DNA from: Icerya purchasi
Taxonomy: Eukaryota > Arthropoda > Insecta > Hemiptera > Monophlebidae
Assembly (NCBI GenBank): GCA_039619475.1
Contig: CM077116.1
Location: forward strand, 37,521,183 to 37,585,182
Length of the DNA: 64,000 nucleotides
Reading direction: 5' to 3'
Part shown: positions 26,130 through 38,646 of the stretch, one piece after another
Layout: each line of letters opens with the position of its first letter
Position numbering within the stretch: the stretch's first letter is position 1
Notes under the pieces: model-generated
Told to the model about the DNA's origin: nothing
Databases searched by the model: none
Seen by the model: the letters and a program-made list of their open reading frames with translations, nothing else
Program-made: the position numbers and the translations under genes

Positions 26130-27109
26130 CGGTTAACTTTCCCTCTGAAATGGCTCACTGTAGAAAATTGAAATCTTGACTACACGCGCAGGTATTCGTA
26201 ATTGTACGACGAATACCGGAAGTGTTTATCTCAATTAGGAAAAAAGTTTTAAGAAGTTTTCGCAGTTTAGTATTTCTCTGGAATCTGTATACACATTTAC
26301 AATGGTGTCAACAGACACTTTTTTTCAAACTTGGCCATGTACGTTTGTTTTCATGAAAGCAAAATAATGCCGAATATCGCGATTTGCAAAGAACGGAAGA
26401 AGTAACAAAAAAAAAAAAAAAAAACGAATCAAAAGTTACGTTGCCTTCCGCAACTTGTAACTCTTTTACTCATACTTTTTTTTCGGTTTTCATTTCGAAT
26501 GACGGCGAGGTTTTTCCGAATGAAAATTGTAATTTATAAAAAAATAAATTACAAATATGCGCGCAGATCGGAATGATCGCGTTGAAATTGAAAAAAGGAA
26601 GCAGTCGATGTATTTGTTTTCACTTGCGTTGATGTTATAACACTGTGCGTGGTTAATGATAAAGGTGATTGAATAAGGCATCTTAAAAATGCGGTGGAAG
26701 GGGGCTTTAAAATTTGATAAAAAAACAAAAAAAAGAAGGAAAAAAACCCAGAAAAAGTAGCGGAGAAGTAATGACGATGATGGCGGTATAGAAGGAAATT
26801 CGCGTCAAGTATTGGAGCGAAGTAAAATGAAATATTTAAAAGCCAAAGCGGGCTGGAAGGGACCGGGTAGGCAGCCTTTACACGTGTCGGAGAGTTGGCG
26901 TGATATCGATTTATCAAGGCAAAGTCGTACAGTTGTGGTCGCTAGGCAAAAGCTCTACGGATAAAAACTTGCACTAGCGCGCGCATACGAGAGATAACAG
27001 CGCAACTGGGTCAAATGTAAATATCTGCAAAGTTCGCCTGGCAGCACATTGCGCGTCCAATATACGTTGCGCACGTGTGTATGCGTGTGTGTGTGTGTGT
27101 GTGTGTATT

Positions 27110-27430
27110 GACGCGAACGTGGTGGAACTTTGTCGCTATCTAAGCGTGCTGTATGGACCTGAAGCAGCGGAGCTTTATAAAAAAGATGCGAGAGAATTTT
27201 CGATGGGGGCTCGAAAATAATTGCTGACATAAAATGCTCGCTCAGCGAAATGCTGGTTAACGAGGGGTATGAAAATAGCGCAAAGGTCGATGACCTCCGA
27301 GGAAAGTTCGTGTCGCAAGCTGTCGGGCTGGAGCTGTTGGTTCGCTCGAAAGTTCAGTTTTACTGTGAGCTTTCGTTACCGCTGTCGTTTCTTGAACACA
27401 CCGAGCAGAGGATTGCCATATGCAGGTGAG
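27110..27430 (+). other. GC-richer segment ending at a donor-like site
   Basis: This stretch is clearly less AT-rich than its surroundings, follows a (GT)n tract (27085-27107) and ends in TATGCAG|GTGAGG at 27425/27426, a good 5' splice site on the plus strand. The frame around it encodes nothing recognisable. It could be a non-coding first exon of a transcript nested in the receptor intron; equally it may be chance. Confidence 0.2.
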
Positions 27431-27586
27431 GCTAAACACACTTTATTTTATTTTATTTTTTTCATTTTATGTAACATGTGACGAATTACGATGATAAACT
27501 GAAAGGCGGGATGTAATTTCGTTCGCTTTTTCAAACATTAAACGAATTTTTTGTTTGTATTAAAGGGAAAAATAAGTAATTACAAG

Positions 27587-27627
<41 letters not shown>

Positions 27628-27628
27628 A
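27587..27628. repeat. (TA)n-(TG)n microsatellite
   Basis: About 15 TA units running directly into about six GT units, plain from the sequence. Confidence 0.95.
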
Positions 27629-28318
27629 TACATTCACGCTCTAGAAAAGTACTTACACAGTTCTATTTAATATTTTACATTAGTTTGCAGTTCTTCTATT
27701 TATATCACACAAAAATAGTATTTAAGCTTTCGTTTTTTGTTTTTTTTTAAATTTCAAAATTGTTTTAATATTAATCAGATGATAGCCAGAAATAACAGGC
27801 AATACACGAATAGTAATTGAAGATCCCTTAATTGTGTGACAATTATACAAGGGGAAGCGTGCAATAATTCGCGAATTAATTAAAAATTGAGTATTTTGGG
27901 GCATCAAAGGTCAGAAAAAATTTGCTTTATGGAGAAAAAATTGTATAAGATTCGTATTAACTTCCGGGAGTATTTAAAGTTTCGATAGTTTAACAATTCT
28001 GCGGGGATTCAGTCAAAGGAAGCGAGCGGCCTCCTTGGTAGTTGGTAAGTGAAACACATTCATTCTCCTATTTACTTTTATACATATGTTAATGGCTCTG
28101 TGATTTTTACTATAATGAATGCCATATTTTACTTTAAAAAAAAAAAAAAAAAAGTCGCAAGAAACAATTATTAATAAAATCCAATTTAATAAGCAATTTG
28201 TAAGTTAAATTTATTCGATTACGATAAAAAAAAAAAAAAGGGAAAAAAAGAAAAGTGTTACATTGTTAAGAATGACATTATAGAAAACTATCCACCAGCT
28301 TGATGAGATCATCGATGT

Positions 28319-28321
<3 letters not shown>
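27629..28321. other. Intronic AT-rich DNA, no gene seen
   Basis: A-runs at 28136-28153 and 28226-28240; no coding signature. Confidence 0.35.

Positions 28322-28366
<45 letters not shown>
28322..28366. repeat. (TA)n microsatellite
   Basis: About 22 uninterrupted TA dinucleotides. Confidence 0.95.
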
Positions 28367-28367
<1 letters not shown>

Positions 28368-31300
28368 CAACAATCCAGCACTTTTTCTAAAATTATAACA
28401 CATTTGTTAAATTTTAAGCTATATAGTTTTTAGATTGGTAGCAGCTCAAAGCGCCATCTATAATGTAACAAGAGGGAAACAACAAAAGTACTCTACGAGA
28501 TTAGCCCGTATGTACTACGGTGGTTTAAACAAAATTTGTGGTTAACTTAGCGGTGTAGTTAATTTCAGGTAATGTATTTTTCTTTTAGTTAATATGAAAT
28601 AAAAAAGGTAAACATTATCACCGTTTATGGAATATACACGCGTGAATTTTCTTTATGCATAAATGTATAATCAATAACCATCTGTGCAATTAAATTAAAC
28701 CGGAATGACCGCTTCAGGTTAATTTAAAATTACGTAGATTGACAAATTTAATTTACACAATGATTGCTGTTTATCAATAAGCGACCGATTCGAAAAACTG
28801 AAACGAAGGACACATGGTGTACCTAATTTTTGTGTAATGTTGGTATTTAGTTTTAAGGAAAGCTCTCGAAATAAATTTGTAGTTGTTTCCGAATTTTAGT
28901 TGAATTTCAAAAGAATAGAAAAACAAACGAAATCTGTGATCTATAGTCTCAATGTCCGGTCGTTATTTAAACGATTTATAAATCGATTATAAAACAAAAA
29001 AAAAAAAAAAAACAAACAAAAACGATTTTATTTTTAAGCAAAAATTTATCAATTTAAACACCTGTTTGATAATTTTCCAGAATGAATGAAATCTATAAAC
29101 GCTAAAAAATCTTGTAGCAGCTTCATGTCTCCAATAATCGCAATTAACTTTTGCATTTTTAAAATATCAAAATTTACTCCTTTTTCGCCACTGTTGATGT
29201 TTTGACGGAAATTACTGTAATGGCGCCTCTAAAGTAAGCACGGCTCCCGGAATTTTCTAACGTGATATTTTTTAAATAACTCACACGGCTAATTTCGATT
29301 TGATTTCGTATTCCAACTTCTTGCAGATGGTTGTCGAGTGTTTTTTAAGTTTTCTACTATAAAAAATGACGGAATGTTTTATTCTATTCGATATAATAGT
29401 ACGTAAGAAAAATTTGTTTCGGCTGGAAAATGTTACCGCTTCTCTAAGCAATTTCTTACGGAAGCGCGGAGTTCGTTTTAAATTGTGTTAATAGGCGCAG
29501 CGGAAATAATTATATTACATCGTTGTTTAACGAGTCTTTCGATTAATTATGTGTCACGCATACATCATAAGCGGAGAGGGGGCTGGTGAGAATATTACCG
29601 TTACGAATATGTTAATCCGTTGAAGCGGTTAGGCGAACCGTTATTAAACATGTGCAGATTAATCTAAAACTATTCGCCAGTCGATCAAAAAATCTGCCCT
29701 AGGCGAAACCTGAGGTAGAGCCGAGCCTGGACGGCCTCGATAAACAAGGTCGTGCCCCACAAAAGTAGCTGCCTATAGGAAGAGAGTCTTTATTTCGCCT
29801 AAGTTTTTGCCAACACACTACATACCGTTTACGATTTGCCAGTTGCAATTCAGCTCAAACTATCGCACACACACTGAGAAAGACTTCTGCAGCTTTAAGA
29901 GTAGTCGATCAGTTACCGCTTATCTAAACTGGTCCATCTTCTGCGCTCTGTAATAGCCGCATAGATATACGTATATAAATATTGATGAATAAGGTTAACT
30001 TGCTTAATTGGAAACGCCCCTGATAAAGAAAAGAAAAAAAAAAGGATAGAGAAAATTCGATTTTATTTTCCATTTTTCATCTGCCACTTTTCGGAATTCG
30101 TTACAAAAATATTCGCTTCGAACTGTAAAGAATATTGATATTTATAGGATTAAAAAAAAAAAAAAGAAAAAAAAAGTAAGCTTCACACAATGGCCAAACG
30201 TTTAAAAAATTATTTACCTGGAAATTGAACTTACGCCGTCTTCATTTAACTAATTAAACTACCTGGAATATGAAGCACAACCGATGGCACGTTCAAAGAG
30301 AAATATCTGTTTTTTATCACGATAATCACTCCCCACTTTCTATATATTTTGCAAAGAGCGAAAAGAACAGGAGATTTATGCCAGGCTGTTCTGGGCTGAA
30401 TTTCGGTTTCAGAATAAATGCCGCGTAATTCTATCGGTATTTGTTTTTGCTTTTTTTTTCATATGTCTTATAGCTAGGGGTCGTTTCTGCATAACGGCCG
30501 AGTGGTGTGTACACGTTAAATTTACGCCATTGTGTAATTACTCAATTCGCGATCAACAGTTTCAGTTCACGGATGTCCTCGCTAAAAATAAATAGTCGTA
30601 TCGCGCTTTACACATTATCCGCGAAAGACATTCATCTCGTAATCTGGTCGGTCCGGAGGTCCTGGTTTATTTTTTATGATTTGTTTTTGGAAAAGTTCCG
30701 TTCAAAATATGCCAGTGCGCATATAGTGAAGGGGCAGTTCGATGAAAATCGCTCTAACGTTTTATGCTGTAATGGCGTAGGGAAAAAAAAAACAAACAGA
30801 AACGGCGTGTCTAAATAGATAATACGCTAGAATAGCATCAGTGTGTAACAGATATGCATATCTTTCGGCGTGTATTTATGCACGAAGGCGTATTCTTTTT
30901 ATGTAAAAAGATGATATTATTAACAAAAGAACATGAAGTAAATTACATCTGATCAAGGAAAACTCATAGTTGGCTTGATTTCACACATGTCAATCATCCT
31001 ACATTGTTTCCTTTACGAAAAAGACCCCAGCACCCCCTCGTTAAATTTATTTCCTACACACTGTATTTACCGAACAGAGCAAGTCTCTATTGTATGCGCA
31101 AATTAGAGGAGCGATAATGGCCATCTACACAGGAGAAGCAAATACAAAATACAGTAGGGCAGTACTGCTAAATCGGGAGGATAAGTCGAAATAAAATACT
31201 AGTAAAGGAAATACTAGTAAAGGAAATACTAGTAAAGGAAATAATAGTAAAGGAATAGTAAAGGAATAGTAAAGGAAACATTTCGTATTTCGAAATGAAG

Positions 31301-34300
31301 TAATAAATTAAATTTAACGTCGATAAATAAACTCTTAATTTTTTCACGTTTTTATTTCGGTCTTTTTATTTCATGTAGTACAATGTGAATTCTTTCAATA
31401 TTGAAACGAAACAATTTATAAATTGCGTCTAAAAATATACAAACTCAAAATGAGAAGAAAAAAAAATGGCAGATGGTAATTACCAAAAAAAAAGTATGTC
31501 AAAAAATTATTTTTTTTACTACGTACGTTTTCCGGCATGGTCATAAATGCGCGCATTCAAATTTGCGTGTTCAAATTCGCGTATTCAAATTTACATATCA
31601 GATAAGTACAAGTTTATATTTGTACGAAGAATCAGTCACATGTAACTCTCAAAATATTCGGATTATGATACTGAATTACTCGATATTAAACACTCACGCA
31701 CGCGATGTATTCTACACCATAAAGCTTACACCATTTATAATCGGCGTATTATATAATAGCCAGTTGTTGTTGCTGATTCCGTCTGACAATTGCTGCACTC
31801 TAATCGGCACCTCAAAGCGAATATTCGCAATTGTCCTATTTGTCGCTTCTTCTATTTTAATTTAGTTCATTTATTTCGATGTAATATTATTAAAAGTCTG
31901 CATTTGAAAGTGCAGATCCAACGATGTATTTAACTCTCTGTTTGCGCTAATTTATCATTAATGCTTAGGTAAAATTTCTGATTTATTACTGAAAAGGCGG
32001 CTATATCGCTACCATATCGGCTTATATAGCAAATGATTTCTTTTTCGCGGCAGTTTTAGGTGAATAAAAAAGTAGGAAACAATATTATAAAAAATATATT
32101 TTGTACGTATAATTTTAAAAAAATCTGACAATGTACGACCGCTTCAGTGTATTAATTCGGTGGAAATATCGAGATATTAATGTAAGAAACATTTCGGAAA
32201 TTTTGCTAAGATTATTAAAATTCTAAATCCAGACTAACTTAAATTTAATATCGAAATAGCGCTTTGGAAGAGAAAAATGACCGTAAATCGGTTGACACAA
32301 AAACCATGTAAAATAAAAAAAAAGAAAAAAAAAACCGTATAAAATACTGCTACGACAAATATTAAATTCACAATATTTTAGGGGTAACTCGCGGTGTCTT
32401 TCTTCATTTTTGCTTCCGTGTACATTGAATGTCTGTAGATTTATAATATATATTTTTTCAATATGCTGAATATTCTCATTTTTATGTATACACGTGGAAA
32501 TAACATTAGTTTCGAATATTAGCAATTTTTACGTTTTAGTTAAATATTTACAGGAATAATAGACACGTAGTAGATGAGCTGCGCAATAACGTTCGTTTAT
32601 GTAGAAATTAATTTCTCAGTGAATTACAACATTCGTGTAATCAAGTCACTAGATCTGTGTAATGTGTAATCTGTAACGAAATATAAGAATGAATAGACGC
32701 GGATTGAGAAGAGGGCTTGAAAATATAGATTTCAGGGCTAGAAGGTTGCAAATTATATTAATTATCAACGGATGATCACAAAACGAGTTCGACTGCCCGA
32801 AAGGAATGAACTAGAAAAAACCTCTCCTCGAATTTTTAGTGGTTCTCTTTAATTCGTCCGGTTAACGCTCCAGGGTGCCCTCACGTTTTTTTTTTCTTTC
32901 TTTCTTTTCACCTGGAATGTAAGCGGCATTGGCCTATCGAATCGAATTTAAGAATGAGAGAAAAAAAAAGAAACTGCTTAAAGTGACGAAGTGCATTTTA
33001 ACACTATTTCTTTAGCGCTATTACAATGACCTCGACGTAAGTGGTTTGTTTTGATCTACAAGAACGTTATATTAAAGGCTTATATATACCTTAAGGCACA
33101 TTATTAATTTAACGCGATGGAAATCCATTTACGTCACACGATTATAATGATTGCCGGTAATTATCGAAACTTAAACATTTTGGTTTCTGAAATTCGTCTG
33201 ACACCTCACTCGCAATATTAATGCCACCCGTTTTTCTATACATGGAGGAAGTGAAGAAGAAAAATTAGCGGATAACTGCGACCGTTGTAAAAGATTTAAT
33301 CGAACTGGTTATTGAAAATGTTATAACAATATTCGGTAACAACCCAAGTTGAGTTGCTGCTTGCTCGCTCATTTACTTTTTAAAATTTCACCGCCTAACC
33401 TTCCTCGTTGCAGGAAATAGAATTTTAAAGTCTGCTTTGACTTTTATCTTTTCCAATACACGATCCTTCTGCCTTTCTGTACAACTGAGTTTTCCTTCTT
33501 GCCCCCCTGGTTCCGTACTATTCCTTTGCTTCGTCATTCTCGTTTGCGTTTCAATCATTCTCTACTGCCTTCGTTTCGCTTTCGTTTCGTATCTTCTTCA
33601 TGTAGAGTCCTTTTCATTCAAGCGACGAAGTCCTCTGTGATTTTAAGCACGTCCTTTTTTAATGTCCTTGTGAAGCGGTCTGTTTTTTATCCTTAAATGT
33701 TAGCTCTTGGACTCTTCCCGCCCCTTTTTGTGCTTCTAACATTCTGTCGTTTCTATCCCTTCCTTTAGTTATTTAATTTCCAAAATATGTATGATCTTAA
33801 TGCTATTTGATTGAGGCTAGTCCCTCTATAGGCTTTCTGGGTGAAGGTTCCTTGTTAAAGGAAAACCAAAACGATAATTTTCAAAATCCACCTCCGAATT
33901 TTCGTTCAAGCTCAACAAAACAGAGGCATATTCTTCGATGTCCGAAACAGTAATTAATCGCCTAAGTTATAACAATTTTTCCTAGTGTCTGATCGAAGTT
34001 TTGGGATTAAATTTTTAATTTCTCGCGTCGAATTTTTCGCAGTGGCCAAAAGTAGACAATATGAATTTCCTTTCGACGGTCAAGTTTTGGACCGAGAAAT
34101 AGAACACACACTTTGGTATCTCTGTGCTTCGAGCTTTTTCCGTTTCATGAAAATTCGAATCTGATTTTATTGCCAAGAAAAAAAAACGAATATAGTATCA
34201 ATAGAATCTTTATTTTGCAATCGAAAATGAAGAATAACAGAACGAACAAAATAATGGCTTCTTTCCTTTTTTGTATATTGTTTTTTGAAAATGTTTAGTT

Positions 34301-34319
34301 AACGGTGTTTTCTCGTTTT

Positions 34320-34326
<7 letters not shown>
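28367..34326. other. Intronic AT-rich DNA, no gene seen
   Basis: Contains a short tandem patch at 31197-31279 (listed separately) and several A-runs. The longest open frame (31473-31865) has no recognisable domain and no supporting splice context. Confidence 0.35.
31197..31279. repeat. Short tandem repeat, AGTAAAGGAAATACT type
   Basis: Three 15-bp units of ACTAGTAAAGGAAAT, then a diverged unit and shortened 11-bp units of AGTAAAGGAAT. This shows slippage with loss of four bases in the rightmost units. Confidence 0.85.

Positions 34327-34365
<39 letters not shown>
34327..34365. repeat. (TA)n microsatellite
   Basis: About 19 uninterrupted AT dinucleotides after a short ACACAC lead. Confidence 0.95.
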
Positions 34366-34366
<1 letters not shown>

Positions 34367-35399
34367 TTTAGTTCACCTTTTTCACGCGTGTTCGGTGTCG
34401 TCGGTATTTGTCACTATCCTTTACCCGTTTCGTACTTTTATCGCAAGCACTTTTGCCTTGTGCGGTTTTGTTTCATACGCTTTTGTTCGAGAATCACATT
34501 AGAAGACGTATTAAAGTTCGCGAGCGGAGGTAATTTGTAATTTCTCCTTTGTTAAAACTGATAGCGTTTCTAATATTATTTAAAACCACTGCGCACATTA
34601 TTTTTTCTACTCAAATTCACGTTTTTTTTTTGTTTTTTTTTTTTTTTTTTACTTTTAAATTACACAATTTTGCCATTCTGGACTGCGGATTAATATTTGA
34701 CATTCCCTTTTCTCCAATTTCTTGCCTTCATAGTGTCCACTTGAAACTCTCGACGTTTTACTACATCTAACAACGCGCTTGCTTCTTGTATTCCCTTTCC
34801 CATCACTACCGGGGTAATTCTTCTTTTATAGATTTTCCTTTATTTCCTCATTTTCTAATATCGCGTGATAAAAAAATATGATGTAGCTTTTTTGTTAAAG
34901 TGCCAATCACTTCCTCAAACAAAAAAAAACAAAAAAAGTAAACCTTGATTTTTTGAAAATGTTGCAAAGAATTCGTACTCTTTCACATAAAAACATAACA
35001 AATTACGTAATTATTAGAGAAATATGTAGAGATTTTTTAAACAAAAAAAAAAAAAAAAAAAGAAAAAACCGAAAGAGTATTAACGTATTCACTGTCGCAT
35101 GCTGAATGTGTGTAAGACACGTTCTTAGTAGGCCCGGCTAGCTGTTATATATGTACATCGATTCACATCTGTCGTAATAATATTACGGATTAGATTCGGT
35201 AATCACAATTAATTTTCGAATGCCTCGTAATTTCTTTCAATGACTGCTGAAGTGTATTTTTGCTGGACAAAATAATAAAAAAAACTATATAATACACGCT
35301 GCACCGAGGAGCTAGACGGCGAAAAGATTCGGCGCGCATTCATCGACTACTGAACATTATTTCGTAGCAGGTTCAAAATCTTCCACTACAGAAACTCTC

Positions 35400-36300
35400 T
35401 TCACATTGGCTAACGGTATATTATCGTACTCTACCGTTGTCATTGTCGTCGCCGTCATTATGTGTGTACGCTAGCTCCGATACTAAAGAGATCTCACTGC
35501 GTCAGACACAAATGGCGAAGGCAACGAGAAACAAAATCATTCCGAATAACAGCAATAATAACCGGAGAGTCGAAATAAAGCCGATGATCGAGGAAACATA
35601 ATCGTCGCAGTTGGACGCGGTGGCGGAGGGGGTGCGAGGAAAACTCGGAAATTGGCGGGAACAGAGGTAATAGCATTGTCTGCGTACGGCGGCGGCGGGA
35701 TGTGCGACGAAGAAAAATGTGGAAATATCTGCGGCGTCACGGTTCATTCTCTGGCCATATTGTCCATCGGCGTCGCTGAACAGAATCTTACGTCGAACGT
35801 GAGAGGTCCTCCTCGCGAAAATTATGCCCTCCTGTTGCACGCAGTTACCGCGCGTAACGGTACAGCACACACTTAGCGACGAAGACATGTCGCTGCAAAT
35901 AGGTGAATGTCGTACCATCGTCGTCGCAGTAAGTAACTGTAACAACGAGATCGAGTGCACTGTGCAATTGAGAAGGGATTAACGACGAAAACACGCGTGC
36001 TCCCGATATCATTACAATTGTTACGAACGATCGTTATTACCGAAGTTAGCGAGTACCGCGGAAAAAGACCCAATAAAATAAGCAAGCCTATATGTAATAA
36101 TAACAATAATAGTGTCATGCTGTTTGACAAGGTGAGTGCCGCAGCAACCAGTCCGTTTGTGATCTGAGGATTTGACAAATTCCGAACCGGTTGTTGAGTT
36201 GGTTGCTGCTGTCTTGAGCTTTTTTTTTCTTTTGCCGCCAAATGTAACCGTTGAGCCCAGCAGTACCGAAAATTGTTGTCTATCGCATCTAATCGACTAG
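35400..36300. other. GC- and CpG-richer island with overlapping open frames
   Basis: About 900 bp of markedly higher GC and many CpG dinucleotides, about 0.9 kb from the TM3 exon. Because of the composition, open frames are longer here on both strands (minus 35502-35960 and 35873-36241, plus 35652-35876). The two longest open at GTG and TTG rather than ATG, overlap each other, and resemble no family I know. The minus frame ending at 35502 has a hydrophobic tail (LRLLLLLFGMILFLVAFAIC) that could mimic a membrane segment. A regulatory island or internal promoter within the receptor intron is the more likely reading. Confidence 0.3.
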
Positions 36301-36904
36301 TGTTTCTTTACGAATAACCGAATTATCAAAAAAAATTAACCCGATAAAGTGTTTGCGTTCATGTTTTGTCCGACCGTGTAAGAAGAATTTCCAAGTACAC
36401 TTATCTACGAATCGTCTGACGGAGGAGAATTGAAAAGGATTATCGTTACGGCCGAAATATCAAATCTTTAGTCTCTTTTGAATTTTTACGTTTTCTGAAT
36501 GTTAAAGTGGTCTATTTTTCTAAATGACATTTTTTTCCAGGCGCAGTACGTAAAGAGATGCCAGGTGTCAGCAGATGCCGACGTGGAAAATAATTTTTCG
36601 CTTTCCATATTCCTTTTTAAGGTTTACTGTGTCCTGCGAAAAAGTGTCCTTTGGTATGCTAAAGAGCAAACCGTCTCCTTACCACTCCAAAAAAAAAAAA
36701 AAAAAGAAAACCCTCAAAAAAAACTTTAAAATTCCTACGTTATAAAATATGGCCAAACTATTATTTTTGTTTCTTTACGTAACGTTTATCTATTTATTTA
36801 TTTTTAATCACGCAGCCAGGACAATATGTGCCCAACGCGTGGTATTTGTGAAAATAAGGTAAATACATAACCGGTGACATACTGTGTGACGAACGTGTAA
36901 CGAC

Positions 36905-36909
<5 letters not shown>

Positions 36910-36944
<35 letters not shown>
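36910..36944. repeat. (TA)n microsatellite
   Basis: About 17 AT dinucleotides, about 150 bp from the TM3 exon donor. Confidence 0.95.
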
Positions 36945-36947
<3 letters not shown>

Positions 36948-37098
36948 ATTATCGAAGAAGATTTAATGATAAATAAATTTTTAATTTTTATCCGATAATG
37001 TAGACGTATTTTAATAAATCGTTCGAACACAACGTGCACATTTATTTTCAATAAAATGAGACTGTGAATATTTCGCAATGAATATATTATAAACTTAC

Positions 37099-37177
37099 CT
37101 AAACGTCCACCAAATGTTGAAGCACATCGTATTCAACCAAAAAAATGCCGCTAGGAACAGAAAGTGAATAGCCGTTG
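37099..37177 (-). CDS. Methuselah-like GPCR, internal exon encoding TM3
   Basis: Internal 79-bp exon of a secretin-superfamily (family B) receptor of the Methuselah type, a plasma-membrane protein. On the minus strand an acceptor (TTATTTCAG) precedes it and a consensus donor (AG|GTAAGT) follows it. The frame between them is fully open and reads [10 protein letters not shown] then [15 protein letters not shown]. The FFWLN-x-MCF-x-IWWTF pattern is the signature of the third membrane segment in Methuselah-like receptors. The exon starts with two bases of a split codon and ends with two bases (AG) of the next split codon, which the A opening the exon at 1976 completes to Arg. The preceding exon (ectodomain, TM1-2) must end with one base of a codon; I searched minus-strand donors to the right edge and found no convincing candidate. 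Family assignment is firm; orthology to a particular subfamily member (Mthl1-like is my guess) is inference. Confidence 0.88.
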
Positions 37178-37557
37178 CTGAAATAAATAAAATACTGAAA
37201 TTACTTTACGCTGCAAAAACACGAATAATAATTAATCATCGGAGGATGTTTATATTTAATTTTATGTTTTTCTCATAAAATAACAGAATATTAAACTGGC
37301 CACTGAGAAGAAAAAATCAAAAAAAAAATCGGAGTCTATTAGACATTTTTCGCGTTTATTATTAAAATTATCAAAAAGGTTACGTGCGAACAGTCAAAAG
37401 AATATAAGAAACAAAAAACAGTAATACGCAATGCAGATATAGCGAAATAGAGAAAGTGGAGATGTTTATGGATAATTTGTTCCCAAATTAGAATAATGCG
37501 TGTCTTTTTTTAAAGAGAAAATATTAAAACACCATTTCACTCAGTATAATGAAGGTT
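37178..37557. other. Non-coding sequence upstream of the TM3 exon
   Basis: Contains the acceptor-side tract of the TM3 exon (minus strand) and otherwise AT-rich sequence. Nothing else was recognised. Confidence 0.4.
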
Positions 37558-38125
37558 TTTATTATTATTATTATTATTATTGCAAAAAAGAAAAAAAAAA
37601 CGGCGCTTTCGGTTATTCATCGGGCCTTATGCAACCGGAGACTACGAGAGGTATTAGATTAGGTGTAGGAGTTTAAGGTTTTTCAAAAAGAGAAAGAGGT
37701 TGTCAGGGAGAGTAGAGTCTTCAGAAAGAATTTCTGGAATTGAGTGTGGAAAATTAAGAGAGGATCTTTGAGGTTGAAGTGAAGGACACGATACTAAGAT
37801 GTGCGATATGTTGAGAAGGTGGTTTTGACAGAAGGGACAGGCAGAAGGATCAAGACATTGGATTAAGTAAGAATGAGTGAGGGCAGTATAGGAGATTCTA
37901 AGTCGGGTAAGAATGATGTTCTTCTCTTTGTGTCGGAATGGACTGGAAGCAGGGATTACTAAGGCATTTAATCGTTAAGAGTTGATTAGATAGTTGAGAT
38001 GACCAAGATTGTTGCCAGGAATGGGAAATTAGGTACTTCATATAGGATCTAAAGGAGATAATTTCAGGAAGGTAGGAAGCGTCTCTGGCTGCTTGATCAG
38101 GTTTTCTGCTTATTTTTATTTTTTG
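37558..38125 (-). mobile_element. 5'-truncated non-LTR retrotransposon (I-like), RNase H tail to (TAA)n
   Basis: Minus-strand 3' end of a LINE open reading frame 2. From the 5' end it reads RKPDQAARDASYLPEIISF and ISHSWQQSWSSQLSNQLL, matching the end of an RNase H domain in I-like elements. After a one-base frame change near 37950-37960 it continues RHKEKNIILTRLRISYTALT. The terminal Cys/His motif follows (C-X2-C-X8-H-X4-C, CPFC ... SHILVSCPSL), and then a stop at 37654-37656. About 70 bp of 3' untranslated sequence lead to (TAA)n at 37560-37581; TAA tails are characteristic of I-clade LINEs. The 5' end is cut near 38125, as usual after incomplete reverse transcription. Dead copy. Confidence 0.82.
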
Positions 38126-38586
38126 GGCCGGTCAACTATAGACATTAACCTAGCGTAAGAGGAATTTAATATTTTCTATGTGAAACAATACTACTGGCCG
38201 GCTTTTTAAATTGAATTTCAGAACTACTTATCGCTATTGTTGAAGCGAGTATCACGCGGGTAGATAAGAAAAAAAAAAGTCGTATTAATTACGGAATAAT
38301 AGCGCGAGCTTGATTATGATTTTTTACAGATATTTCAGTATGAGAGCATTTTTTAACGAGTATAGCAGATATTTTGCGGTAGATTTTTCACTGAACCTTC
38401 AGCGAGAGTGGAACATCAAGCAAAGCAGACACCGTAAGTGAACGAAGCAAACCTTTGAAGAACCTCTGGGATCAAAATTGGATTTGTTAGTTATGTAGGA
38501 GAAAGTTCAGAGACTTTGACTGTCTGTTTAAAAAGTCAGTCTTTAACTTTCTCTTATATAATCAACAATAGCGATATCTACAAATG

Positions 38587-38589
<3 letters not shown>

Positions 38590-38618
<29 letters not shown>
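38590..38618. repeat. (TA)n microsatellite, left flank of the mariner insertion
   Basis: A TA tract with further ATACATATAC-type sequence up to the element start. A matching TA tract (39967-39988) is on the other side, so the mariner jumped into a microsatellite. Confidence 0.9.
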
Positions 38619-38623
<5 letters not shown>

Positions 38624-38646
38624 TCATATACATATACATATATATA

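Larger units (their letters stand above)
1977..37098 (-). other. 35.1-kb intron of the Methuselah-like receptor gene
   Basis: The intron is defined by the donor at 37098/37097 and the acceptor at 1978/1977 on the minus strand, with matching phase. It holds most of the repeats in this window, listed separately. No other exon with a recognisable protein family was found inside it on either strand. Its length is inferred from two exons only; a skipped small exon between them cannot be excluded, but the joined protein matches family spacing without one. Confidence 0.8.

Noticed and set aside
31473..31865. 130-codon open frame on the plus strand
   Set aside because: No recognisable domain, AT-driven composition and no splice or promoter context; a length plausible by chance in 64 kb.
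35502..35960. 152-codon minus-strand frame with a hydrophobic tail
   Set aside because: Opens at GTG, lies in a GC-rich island where stops are rarer, overlaps other frames and resembles no family.
35873..36241. 122-codon minus-strand frame
   Set aside because: Begins with TTG, overlaps the previous frame and has no family signature.
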